Assembly (NCBI RefSeq): GCF_016805305.1
Contig: NZ_JAERQN010000011.1
Coordinates: forward strand, 124,001-188,000
DNA from: Falsiroseomonas ponticola
Lineage (GTDB): Bacteria; Pseudomonadota; Alphaproteobacteria; Acetobacterales; Acetobacteraceae
DNA length: 64,000 nt
Direction of reading: 5' to 3'
Shown: positions 53,170-61,438 of the stretch, in pieces
How the letters are laid out: every line of letters begins with the position of its first letter
How positions within the stretch are numbered: the first letter of the stretch is position 1
Position numbers and translations under genes: made by a program
Notes under the pieces: model-generated
Seen by the model: the letters and a program-made list of their open reading frames with translations, nothing else
The model's database searches: none
What the model was told of the DNA's origin: nothing

Positions 53170-54393
53170 TCAGCGCAGCGCCCGCTCGTATTCCGCCGGG
53201 AAGGTCGCCAGCGAACTCGCCAGCACCGTCGCCGCGCCATCCACCAGCCCGCAGCGCCCGCTGCCCGGCAGCAGCGCGGCCAGGTTGCGCAGCGCCTCCA
53301 GGTCCCCCGGCCGGCCATTCCCCGCCTCCAGCCGCTCCAGCAGCCGCGCCACCTGGAAGGTGCCGACCTTGCAGGGCGGGCATTGCCCGCAGCTCGATGC
53401 CGCGAAGAACCCCACATATTCCGCCGTCTTGCGCAGGATGGAGGTGCCATCCCCCACCACGATCATCGCCCCGGTGCCGAGCCGAGAGCCCCGCGCCCGC
53501 AGGCTGTCGAAATCCATCGCGACGTCCAGGTCGGCGGCCGTCAGCAGCGTGTTGGAGGGCCCGCCCGTGAACACCGCCTTGAAGCCCCGCCCGCCCAGCA
53601 TCCCCCCGCCATGCTCGAAGACCAGCGCCCGCAGGCTGGTCCCCATCGGCAGCTCATGCAGCCCCGGCCGCAGCACGTCGCCCGAGAGCGAGAACAGCTT
53701 CGTCCCCGCCGCATCCCCGATGCCGAGGCCGCGATACCAGCCCGCCCCCTTCGCCAGGATGTGCCCGGCCTGCGCCAGCGTCTCCACATTGTTGACCAGC
53801 GTGGGCGCACCGCCGACGCCGTGGCTCGCGGGGAAGGGGGGTTTCAGCGCGGGGAAGGGGAAGCCGCCCTGCACGGAAGCCACCGCCGCCGTCTCCTCCC
53901 CCCCGATGTAGAGCCCGCTGCTCTCCACCACCCGCAGCGCCACCGCCTCTCCCACCGCCGCCGAGACCTCGGCCAGCAGCGGATGCGCCATCCATTGCGC
54001 CGCGGCGTCGCGCAGCCCGGCGACGGTCGCGCCCTCCCGCGGGTTCACATACAGCGCCACCCGCGCCGCCCGCACGGCCAGCGCCGCGACCAGCGCACCC
54101 TCGATCACCTGGTGCGGCGTCTCCGCCAGCAGGAAGCGGTCCTTGAAGGTGCCGGGCTCATCCTCGTTGCCATTGGCGATGATCCACTTGCCCGGCCCGG
54201 GCTCCGCCGCCACCGCCGCCCATTTCCGGTGCGCCGGGAAGCCCGCACCGCCCAGGCCGCGCAGCCCCGCTTCCTCGATCACCGGGATGATGGCGGCGGG
54301 ATCGCGCAGCGCCGCCCGCAGCCCATGCCCCGCCACGGCCAGATGGGCATCCAGCGCGGCAACCCGCAGCGCCGGGTCCGTCAGCACCCTCAT
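53170..54393 (-). CDS. NuoF-like NADH-binding flavoprotein subunit
   Basis: Protein of 407 residues similar to the NuoF/HoxF/FdhB type, which carries FMN, an NADH site and one [4Fe-4S] cluster. LRGLGGAGFPAHRKW near residue 45, WIIANGNEDEPGTFKDR near 70, and YIGGEETA near 163 form the NADH/FMN site. SSCGQCPPCKVGT near 347 plus Cys in SGRCGLVDGA near 387 give the four cluster ligands. No NuoE-type [2Fe-2S] domain is present. It overlaps the flavoprotein gene by four bases, so the three proteins probably form one complex that feeds NADH electrons to it. Confidence 0.9.
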   Translation of the reverse strand: MRVLTDPALRVAALDAHLAVAGHGLRAALRDPAAIIPVIEEAGLRGLGGAGFPAHRKWAAVAAEPGPGKWIIANGNEDEPGTFKDRFLLAETPHQVIEGALVAALAVRAARVALYVNPREGATVAGLRDAAAQWMAHPLLAEVSAAVGEAVALRVVESSGLYIGGEETAAVASVQGGFPFPALKPPFPASHGVGGAPTLVNNVETLAQAGHILAKGAGWYRGLGIGDAAGTKLFSLSGDVLRPGLHELPMGTSLRALVFEHGGGMLGGRGFKAVFTGGPSNTLLTAADLDVAMDFDSLRARGSRLGTGAMIVVGDGTSILRKTAEYVGFFAASSCGQCPPCKVGTFQVARLLERLEAGNGRPGDLEALRNLAALLPGSGRCGLVDGAATVLASSLATFPAEYERALR

Positions 54394-55994
54394 GCCGCCA
54401 CCCGCTTCCGCAGCATCGCCGCCAGGTCCACATTGCCATAGGCCGGGAAGACCATCGGCGCCCGCCGGTCCAGCGGCAGCCCCGCCGCCACCAGCCCCCG
54501 TTCCCAATCCGCGAGATGCGTCAGCCCGACGCCGCGCGGCCGGTCCTCCCGCACCGCTTCCGCCGCCGCCGCCCCGGCGCGCCGCCCGAAGGCCACCAGC
54601 TCCAGCAGCGCATTGCCCATCAGCCGGTTCAGCCCGTGCAACCCGCCGGAGGCCTCGCCGGCGCAGAACAGCCCCGGCACCGCCGTGCGCCCCTCCGCAT
54701 CGATGGCGATGCCGCCATTCTGGTAGTGCAGCGTGGGGCGGATCAGGAAGGGCTCCCGCGCCGGGTCGAAGCCCGCGCGATGCGCCAGGTGCGACAGCGT
54801 CACCAGCCGCTTCGCCAGGATGCCGGGATTCGCGGCCTCCAGCCCCGGCGTGTCGAGCAGCACGCCCGCGCAGCCCTCGCGCTCCACCGCGCGGCCTTCC
54901 GCGATCTCCCGCAGGATGGCGGCGGCCACCACGTCCCGCGGCGCCAGCTCATCCACGAAGCGCTGGCCGAGCCCGTTGAACAGCAACCCCCCCGCCGCCC
55001 GCGCGGCCTCGCTGATCAGCGTCCCGGCCAGGTGCGGCGGCCAGGCGATGCCGGTCGGGTGGTACTGGAAGCTCTCCACCTCCCGCAGCCCGGCGCCGAG
55101 CCGATAGGCCAGCACCAGCCCATCCGCCGTCGCGCCGTAATGGTTGCTGGTCGGAAAGCCGCCGAGATGCAGCCGCCCCGCGCCGCCCGTCGCCAGCACC
55201 ACCGCGCCGGCGCGGGCCAGCACCAGCTCCCGCCGCTCCAGATCCAGCGCCACGGCGCCGGCGCAGCGCCCATGCGGGTCCGTCAGCAGCTCCACCGCCG
55301 GGTGGCGTTCCAGCACCGTGATCCCCGGCGTCAGCAGCACCGCCTCCCGGATCACGCGCATCAGCTCCAGCCCGGTATAGTCGCGGAAGGAGAGCAGCCG
55401 CGCCGCCGTCGCCCCGCCCGGCTTCTTGCGCAGCAGGTGGCCGCCGATGCGGTCCTCGCCCTCCGCCAGGTCGAAGCCCATGCCCTGCTGGATCAGCCAG
55501 CGGATCGCCTCCGGCCCATCCCGCACCATGGCCGCCACCAGCGCCCGGTCGGCGCGGAAATGCCCGGCGCGGAGCGTGTCCTCGTAGTGCCGTTGCAGCG
55601 AATCCTCGGCCCCCACCGCGGCCTGGATGCCGCCCTCCGCCATCACCGTGTTGCCGTCGCCCATGCGGAGCTTGGTCAGCATCAGCACCCGCGCGCCCGC
55701 CCGCGCCGCGGTCAGCGCGGCGATGCAGCCGGCGCCGCCCGCACCCAGCACCAGCACCTCCGCCTCCCGCATCGCGCGGCCGGCGATGTCCACATCCTCC
55801 ACCAGCGCGTTGGAGTGCAGCAGGTCCGCCAGCGCGGCGGGGCAGGGGGCGCCGGCCGAGACGCCGACCCGCAGCGGCACCATCGCCCCCGGCGCCTGGT
55901 CCGGGTGGAAGCCCCGCAGCAGCGCATCGCGGTCGATGGCCGGCGGCGGCGCGGGATCGCGCGGCGCCGCCAGCGCGGCCTCCCAGCCGATCAT
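54390..55994 (-). CDS. Fumarate reductase/succinate dehydrogenase-like flavoprotein, non-covalent FAD expected
   Basis: Catalytic flavoprotein of 534 residues. FAD-binding motif VLVLGAGGAGCIAALTAARAG near residue 80-100. The position of the covalent-FAD His in SdhA reads GNTVMAEGG near 114, with Asn instead of His, so FAD should be bound loosely as in soluble fumarate reductases. Dicarboxylate residues are kept: FQYHPTGI near 303, SEAARAAGG near 322, APRDVV near 344, RPTLHYQNGGI near 409, and LNRLMGNALLELVAFG near 449. No membrane anchor genes follow. A reductase for fumarate or a related unsaturated acid is likely; the true substrate is unproven. Confidence 0.85.
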   Translation of the reverse strand: MIGWEAALAAPRDPAPPPAIDRDALLRGFHPDQAPGAMVPLRVGVSAGAPCPAALADLLHSNALVEDVDIAGRAMREAEVLVLGAGGAGCIAALTAARAGARVLMLTKLRMGDGNTVMAEGGIQAAVGAEDSLQRHYEDTLRAGHFRADRALVAAMVRDGPEAIRWLIQQGMGFDLAEGEDRIGGHLLRKKPGGATAARLLSFRDYTGLELMRVIREAVLLTPGITVLERHPAVELLTDPHGRCAGAVALDLERRELVLARAGAVVLATGGAGRLHLGGFPTSNHYGATADGLVLAYRLGAGLREVESFQYHPTGIAWPPHLAGTLISEAARAAGGLLFNGLGQRFVDELAPRDVVAAAILREIAEGRAVEREGCAGVLLDTPGLEAANPGILAKRLVTLSHLAHRAGFDPAREPFLIRPTLHYQNGGIAIDAEGRTAVPGLFCAGEASGGLHGLNRLMGNALLELVAFGRRAGAAAAEAVREDRPRGVGLTHLADWERGLVAAGLPLDRRAPMVFPAYGNVDLAAMLRKRVAA

Positions 55995-56626
55995 GGCCGG
56001 CTCCCCGGCGAATCGAGGTCGATCGCCTGGCCGCCGCCCTCCACCTGACGGAGGCGCTCGATCAGGTCGCCCGGCCGCAAGGTCAGGCTGTTCGCCATCC
56101 GCCGCAGGAACTGGCCGAGATGCGACGGCGCGATGTGCTCCGGGCAGGCGGCCACGCAGAGGTTGCACATGACGCAATGGTCGAAGAGGGCCCCCGCCGC
56201 CAGCGCCCGGCCCTCCACCGCCAGGTTGACCGCCTTCTGCACCTCGATCCCCTTGGGGCAGGCGGCGTCGCAGCCGCCGCAATGGCGGCAATGCTTCGCC
56301 TCCGGGAAGACCGCATCCACCTGGCCGAGCGCCGTCCAGCTATCCCCCATGGCATCAAGCTCATAGGCATGCGGCCGCCTTGCCGGGAAATGGTCGATGA
56401 AGGCCACCTGCATCCCGGCCTCCGCCCGCGTCTCGCAGGCCAGGGCGGCGGCCGCGATCCGCTCCCCCGGCCGCCGCACCAGCACCCGGCAGGCCCCGCA
56501 GACCCCCTGGCCCATGCAGCCGACATTCTCCGTCAGGGGCAGCCCGGCGGCGATCCAGGCCTGGATGAGGGAGGCGCCCTCGGGCGCCTCGATCGCGTGG
56601 CCATCGATGATGAGGGGGATCGTCAT
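55991..56626 (-). CDS. Ferredoxin-type iron-sulfur subunit (2Fe-2S plus two 4Fe-4S)
   Basis: Electron-transfer subunit of 211 residues. The N-terminal plant-type [2Fe-2S] motif is ENVGCMGQGVCGACRVLV near residue 34, with a fourth Cys in LACETRAE near 64. Two bacterial [4Fe-4S] motifs follow: CRHCGGCDAACPKG near 113 and CVMCNLCVAACPEH near 151. In SdhB the middle cluster is [3Fe-4S] and the pattern differs. ATG 56626 is preferred to an ATG 14 codons upstream that would lie inside the 14-base palindrome. First gene of the operon, bridging NADH subunit and flavoprotein. Confidence 0.88.
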   Translation of the reverse strand: MTIPLIIDGHAIEAPEGASLIQAWIAAGLPLTENVGCMGQGVCGACRVLVRRPGERIAAAALACETRAEAGMQVAFIDHFPARRPHAYELDAMGDSWTALGQVDAVFPEAKHCRHCGGCDAACPKGIEVQKAVNLAVEGRALAAGALFDHCVMCNLCVAACPEHIAPSHLGQFLRRMANSLTLRPGDLIERLRQVEGGGQAIDLDSPGSRP

Positions 56627-56661
56627 GCCGCCACTGTCCCAGACCCGCGGGGCGTCCACCA

Positions 56662-56675
56662 ATGACATATGTCAT
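56662..56675. promoter_or_regulatory. Perfect 14-base palindrome ATGACATATGTCAT
   Basis: A perfect inverted repeat, 36 bases upstream of the iron-sulfur subunit ATG and among the few AT-rich sites in this region. A length of 14 with a central CATATG suits a dimeric helix-turn-helix repressor of the GntR or MarR kind. The regulator gene is not nearby. Confidence 0.55.
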
Positions 56676-56687
56676 GCCCTCAATCGT

Positions 56688-56837
56688 CGTGCCGAAGGCA
56701 CGCCTGCGGCGTGACGGGCGCGCGCTCCGCGCGCTTGGCTTCGCCGCACAGGCGGCGGGCCGCATTCCGGGACCCCATCAGCGTTGCAACGCAACGCAGA
56801 TGGGCACCCGTCGCGGCCTCGGCCGGCTTCGCCGGCC
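56688..56837. repeat. Nested palindromic repeats (REP-like)
   Basis: Perfect CGTGCC/GGCACG (56688-56702), then GCCTGCGGC (56702-56710) paired with GCCG-CA-CAGGC (56743-56753) enclosing GCGCGCG/CGCGCGC (56718-56734), then the 12-base palindrome GCGTTGCAACGC (56781-56792), and GGCCGGC/GCCGGCC (56821-56837). Several stems in a row are typical of REP/BIME-type elements. Confidence 0.55.
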
Positions 56838-56932
56838 GCAAGCTCCCCCTTGAACCTGTCGCGAGCGCTCGACCCCTTCTGGCCCGCCCGCCCGATCCGG
56901 GCGAGAATGGGCCATCCTGAAGGAGTTGCCCG

Positions 56933-58351
56933 ATGGCCAACGAAGAACAGATCTGGCGCCTGGTCGACCAGCGCCGCGAGCCCTATGTCGAACTCTCCGA
57001 CCGCATCTGGGGCATGCCGGAACTCTGCTACGACGAACACCGCAGCAGCGCCGAACACCGCGCGATGCTGGAGGCCGAGGGCTTCAAGGTCACCACCAAC
57101 GTCGCCGGCATCCCGACCGCCGTGATGGGCGAATTCGGGGAGGGCGGGCCCGTCATCGCCATCCTCGGCGAATATGACGCGCTGCCCGGCCTGTCCCAGG
57201 AAGCCGGCGTCCCGGAGCCCCGCCCCGTGCCGGGCGAGAGCCGCGGCCATGGCTGCGGCCATAACCTGCTCGGCTCCGCCAGCCTGATGGCCGCCGCCGC
57301 CGTCAAGGATTTCCTCAGCGCCAACAACCTGCCGGGACGGGTGCGCTACTACGGCTGCCCGGCGGAGGAAGGCGGCGCCGCCAAGGGTTTCATGGTGCGC
57401 GACGGCGCCTTCGACGACGTGGACATCGCCATCACCTGGCACCCGTCGAACTTCGCCGGCGTCGATGACGCGATCAGCCTGGCGAACACCCGCATCGACT
57501 TCTCCTTCACCGGCCGCGCCTCCCACGCCGCCGCCGCGCCGCATCTCGGCCGCTCCGCGCTCGATGCCGTCGAACTGATGAATGTCGGCGTGAACTACAT
57601 GCGGGAGCACATGCCGAGCGACGCCCGCATCCACTACGCCTATCTCGATGCCGGCGGCATCGCGCCGAATGTGGTGCAGGCCACGGCCAAGGTCCGCTAC
57701 CTCATCCGCGCCCGCAACGTCGCGGAGCTCAAGCAGCTCGTCACCCGCGTCCGCAAGATCGCCGATGGCGCCGCGCTGATGACGGAATGCACCGTCTCCA
57801 CCCGCGTCGTCTCCGCCGTCTCCGAACTCGTCGGCAACACGGCGCTGGAAAAGGCGATGCACGCCAACCTGGCGCGCCTCGGCGCCCCCGTCTGGGACGA
57901 TGAGGACCGCAAGACCGCCGCCGCCTTCCAGGCCACCCTGTCGGAGGAGGACATCGCCTCCGCCTGGCGCCGCGTCGGCGTGGAGCCCCGCCCGGGCGAG
58001 GTGCTGTGCGAGCAGGTGGTGCCGGAAGGCGCCAAGGGCGTGCCGATGATCGGCTCGACCGATGTCGGCGACGTCTCCTGGAAGGTGCCGACCGTGCAGG
58101 CCCGGGGCGCCACCTGCGCCATCGGCACGCCCTTCCATTCCTGGCAGCTGACCGGCCAGGGCAAGCTGCCGGCGGCCCACAAGGGCATGGTCCATGTGGC
58201 GAAGGTGATGGCCGGCACGGCGGTGGATGCGCTGCTGAACCCGGCGATCATCGCGGAAGCCAAGGCCGACCACCGCAAGCGCACCGGCGGCAAGCCCTAT
58301 GAAAGCCCGCTCCCGCCCGACGCCACCCCGGCGCTGGACATGAGCCTGTAG
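56933..58351 (+). CDS. M20-family amidohydrolase, AbgB-like
   Basis: Zinc-dependent amidohydrolase of 472 residues, close to AbgB, the p-aminobenzoyl-glutamate hydrolase subunit, in length and layout. Metal and catalytic parts: ILGEYDALPGLSQEAG near residue 75, GHGCGHNLLGSA near 103, and PAEEGGAAKG near 144 (catalytic Glu pair). The dimer lid holds FTGRASHAAAAPHLGRSALD near 195-214. GSTDVGDVSWKVP near 367 is an M20 late motif. AAGGAG lies seven bases before the ATG. No AbgA partner is adjacent, so it may hydrolyse another N-acyl substrate as a homodimer. Confidence 0.9.
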   Translation: MANEEQIWRLVDQRREPYVELSDRIWGMPELCYDEHRSSAEHRAMLEAEGFKVTTNVAGIPTAVMGEFGEGGPVIAILGEYDALPGLSQEAGVPEPRPVPGESRGHGCGHNLLGSASLMAAAAVKDFLSANNLPGRVRYYGCPAEEGGAAKGFMVRDGAFDDVDIAITWHPSNFAGVDDAISLANTRIDFSFTGRASHAAAAPHLGRSALDAVELMNVGVNYMREHMPSDARIHYAYLDAGGIAPNVVQATAKVRYLIRARNVAELKQLVTRVRKIADGAALMTECTVSTRVVSAVSELVGNTALEKAMHANLARLGAPVWDDEDRKTAAAFQATLSEEDIASAWRRVGVEPRPGEVLCEQVVPEGAKGVPMIGSTDVGDVSWKVPTVQARGATCAIGTPFHSWQLTGQGKLPAAHKGMVHVAKVMAGTAVDALLNPAIIAEAKADHRKRTGGKPYESPLPPDATPALDMSL

Positions 58352-58362
58352 CCACCGGAAAG

Positions 58363-58388
58363 CCCTCTCCCCCCACCGGGGGAGAGGG
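58363..58388. terminator. Perfect hairpin between convergent genes, also a common intergenic repeat
   Basis: CCCTCTCCCCC (58363-58373) pairs perfectly with GGGGGAGAGGG (58378-58388) around loop CACC, followed by TCGGGTGAGGGGG. It lies between the AbgB-like stop and the kinase stop. This sequence type is widespread between proteobacterial genes as a REP-like element and can end transcripts on both strands. Confidence 0.65.
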
Positions 58389-58417
58389 TCGGGTGAGGGG
58401 GCCTCCCGGCCCGGGCC

Positions 58418-60985
58418 TCACGCCGCCGCCTGGCTGTCCCGCGCCGGTTCCGCCGCTTCCGCCGCCGGCGCGGCGGGCAGGACGATGCGGAACACCGCCC
58501 CCGGCCCCTCATTCGTCGCCGTGATCGTGCCGCCCATCCGCCGGATCAGCCCCTGGCAGATGGACAGGCCGAGCCCCGTGCCGCGCTCCAGCCCCTTGGT
58601 CGTGACGAAGGGCTCGAAGAGCCGCGCCATCACCTGGGGCGGGATGCCGCCGCCGGTGTCGGAGACGGTGATCAGCACCCTCTCCTCCGCCAGCGTCTCC
58701 GCCTTCAGCGTCACCAGCCGCTGCTCTTCCGGCGGCAGTGCCTGCATCGCATCCCGGGCATTGGCCAGCAGGTTCACCAGCACCTGCTCCAGCGCCACAT
58801 TGTGCCCCAGCGCCCGCGGCGGCGGGTCCGTCAGCTCCACCCGCGTCACCACGCCGCCATCGCGCAGCGGCCCCGCCATCAGCGCCAGCACGCCCGCCAG
58901 CGCTTCCTCGATATGGATCGCCTCGGCCGGCGTCGTGTCATCCGTCCCGCGCGCCAGGCGGCGCAGATGCTCGATCACCTGGTTGGCGCGCCGCGTATAG
59001 GTGGTGATGCGGTCCAGCCGCTGGCCGATGGCCGCCATGTTGCCGCGCTTCTGCGCGCTATGCGCGTTGCTCACCGCCAGCTCGATCGCCTGCAGCGGCT
59101 GCTTCAGCTCATGCGCCAGCCCCGCCGCCAGCTCCCCCAGCGAGGCAAGCCGCGCGCTGCCGATCGCGCGCGCCTTGGCATCGCGCTCCGCCGTCACATC
59201 CGCGATGTAGCCGACGACGGACAGCGCCTCCCCCTCCACCGCGACCAGCCGCACCGTCATGCGCACCACGATGCTGCCGCCCCGCGCATGCCGCAGGCCG
59301 AGATCCGCCGCCCAGGCGCCGTCGCGCCGCAGCGCCTCGATCCCGTCCACCAGGCTGTCCCAGGGCTCCAGCACCCCCGGCAGCCCGCCCTCCGCGGCCA
59401 GCGCCTCTGGCGTCCAGCCGGAGACGGGTTCCACGCTGCGGCTCACGAACAGCTCCCGGTACCAGGGCCTTCCCTGCTCGATCATCGCCCGCGCCCCGGC
59501 GGCCAGCATGGCGCGGAAGACGATGACGGGCGCCAGCGCCAGCGTATCGTCCAGCTCCTGCCGCGCCGCCGCCTCGCGCTCCATTGCGCTGTGCTCGGCC
59601 GTCAGGTCGCGGACATAGCCGACGATCTCCCCCCCGCCCGCGGGGTTCACCGAAAGCCGCTCCATCTGCGTCAGCATCCGTCGCGCGCTGCCATCGGGCT
59701 GGCGCAGCTTCCAGGTCGCCTGCGCGAAGCCGTCCCGCAGCACCAGCGCGTTGCTCTCGGCGCGGGACAGCGAGGATTCCTCCACATACTCGTCCCAGGG
59801 GCCGAGCCCATCCAGCGCCCCGTTGGTCCACCCCGTCACGCCGGCGATGTCGCCGGTGCGGTACAGGATGCGGGACGATCCGTCGGGGAAGACCTTCCGC
59901 AGGAAGATCACGACAGGCAGCTTGCCCTGCAGGCGCTCCACCTCCGCCCGCCCGGCGCGCAGCATCGCCGCTTCCCGCCGCAGCCGCCGCTGGCGCACCG
60001 CGCCGTAGCCGAAGGCCAGCATCAGCAGCGCCGCCAGCGAATAGCCGCCCGCCGTGGCCAGCGACAGGTTGCGCACCCGCACCACCGGCGCCAGCGCGCC
60101 GGCCGCCGTCTGCCCCGCCACCGCGATGATGTTCGCCTGGTCGGAGGCCCGCAGCACCACCAGCATCACCTCCTGCTCCGCCGTGGTGGCGGTGCGGTGG
60201 TGCAGCACGCGCGCGCCCTCGCTCACCTGGCGCACCGCCTCGGGCAGGATGCGGCGGCCCACCATCTCCGGCGCCATGCTGCTATGGGCCAGCAGCACGC
60301 CATCGGTGCGCATCAGGCCGAGCGCCGTGTCGCTGCCGCTCCCCCGCATCGCCAGCGCGCGGCCGAGGTCGGCGGGGCGGTAATGCATCACCAGCACGCC
60401 GGCGAAGCGCCCGCCCTGGTCCTCCAGCCGCATCGTCACGGGCACCACCAGCTGCCCCGTGGCGCGGGAGGCGACAGGCTGGCCGAACCAGGGGGAGGGC
60501 GCGCCGCCGCGATGCACCTGCACATGCGGGCGGTCCGCCAGGTTCACGGCCGGCAGGCCGGGGCCGCTCTGCCACAGGCTGACGCCATCCGTGCCGGTGA
60601 TGATCAGGTGGAAGACCGGCAGGCTGCGCAGCGTCAGCAGGTCGCGCAGCGACAGCTCGATCTCCTCCCGCCGCGTCTCCGCCTCCGGCCCCTCCGCCTG
60701 CAGCCAGCGCTGCGCCAGGCTGCGCAGCGCGCGCCCATCCTCCGCGATCCGGCGCAGCATCCCATCCGCCGCCAGCGCATCCAGCTCCGCCCGCGCGAAG
60801 ACGCGCGCGGCTTCGGTCTGCGCGGCATCATCCGTCACCCGCGCGGCCAGCCACCAGGCGCCCGCGATGCTGGCCGCCACCACCATGCCGACGGCCGCGC
60901 GACGCAGCAGAAGCAGCGGGGCGCCGCCCGCCCCCGGGCCCCGCGCCGTGCCATCCTGCGGTGCCAGCGCGGAGAAGGTGGTCAT
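58418..60985 (-). CDS. Sensor histidine kinase with periplasmic sensor and PAS region
   Basis: Membrane kinase of 855 residues. A first membrane segment (about residue 25-48, LLLLRRAAVGMVVAASIAGAWW) and a second (about 310-332, LSLATAGGYSLAALLMLAFGYG) enclose a ~260-residue double-CACHE-like sensor. Cytoplasmic PAS-like domains (about 350-590) follow. The H-box is GLAHELKQPLQAIELAV near 625, the N-box VLVNLLANARDAM near 743, G1 VSDTGGGIPP near 782 and GTGLGLSICQGLI near 807. The NarX/FixL-like KQP form suits DctB-type kinases. No response regulator is adjacent, so it is an orphan here. It is convergent with the M20 gene. Confidence 0.92.
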   Translation of the reverse strand: MTTFSALAPQDGTARGPGAGGAPLLLLRRAAVGMVVAASIAGAWWLAARVTDDAAQTEAARVFARAELDALAADGMLRRIAEDGRALRSLAQRWLQAEGPEAETRREEIELSLRDLLTLRSLPVFHLIITGTDGVSLWQSGPGLPAVNLADRPHVQVHRGGAPSPWFGQPVASRATGQLVVPVTMRLEDQGGRFAGVLVMHYRPADLGRALAMRGSGSDTALGLMRTDGVLLAHSSMAPEMVGRRILPEAVRQVSEGARVLHHRTATTAEQEVMLVVLRASDQANIIAVAGQTAAGALAPVVRVRNLSLATAGGYSLAALLMLAFGYGAVRQRRLRREAAMLRAGRAEVERLQGKLPVVIFLRKVFPDGSSRILYRTGDIAGVTGWTNGALDGLGPWDEYVEESSLSRAESNALVLRDGFAQATWKLRQPDGSARRMLTQMERLSVNPAGGGEIVGYVRDLTAEHSAMEREAAARQELDDTLALAPVIVFRAMLAAGARAMIEQGRPWYRELFVSRSVEPVSGWTPEALAAEGGLPGVLEPWDSLVDGIEALRRDGAWAADLGLRHARGGSIVVRMTVRLVAVEGEALSVVGYIADVTAERDAKARAIGSARLASLGELAAGLAHELKQPLQAIELAVSNAHSAQKRGNMAAIGQRLDRITTYTRRANQVIEHLRRLARGTDDTTPAEAIHIEEALAGVLALMAGPLRDGGVVTRVELTDPPPRALGHNVALEQVLVNLLANARDAMQALPPEEQRLVTLKAETLAEERVLITVSDTGGGIPPQVMARLFEPFVTTKGLERGTGLGLSICQGLIRRMGGTITATNEGPGAVFRIVLPAAPAAEAAEPARDSQAAA

Positions 60986-61438
60986 CGCCGATGGCCCGGC
61001 GCAACAGGCCTGCGGGTCGGCGCGGCAGGGGGGAGCCTATGGGTCATCGTGACTCGGTCCAGGCGCTCTTCAGTCGCGGCGGCTTCGGTACCATCCACTT
61101 CCGGTGCAAATCTAAACGAAGCCGACATTTCCTGACTGCGGCCGGAGGGACCCCGACAATCCGGGGTTGTCTCCCGTTTCATGGTGGCGCGCATGCCGCG
61201 CATCCCCCGGCCCCGGCACCCCCGCCATGCGGCAATCGCCCTGGGCGGGAGCGCCCCATGCGACCTTCGATCGGCACGCGTTATACAATCATCGGGGCGC
61301 ATGCCGCTTGAGTAACATGCGCACCGGATCAACCGCAGAGTGTATCCGGATAAAAAATAGTTAATTGATTGGCTTGCTGAACCGCAACGGTTGCAGCCGC
61401 CGGCACCAGCACGCGGATGGCGGGCGGTCCGCCGCCCG
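60986..61438. other. 453-base region with no gene seen
   Basis: Between the kinase start and the dctM stop. It holds the kinase promoter region and a GACCCCG/CGGGGTT-type hairpin around 61150-61170. An AT-rich patch lies around 61345-61370 (ATAAAAAATAGTTAATTG). A GCGGGCGG/CCGCCCGC stem (61420-61439) overlaps the dctM stop. No open frame has convincing codon use. Confidence 0.55.

Larger units (their letters stand above)
56627..56932. other. 306-base divergent control region
   Basis: Between the iron-sulfur subunit gene and the M20 hydrolase gene. It contains the perfect 14-base palindrome at 56662-56675, then a stretch of nested inverted repeats (56688-56837), and finally AAGGAG before the hydrolase ATG. 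No open frame with normal codon use fills it. Both promoters must lie here. Confidence 0.7.
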
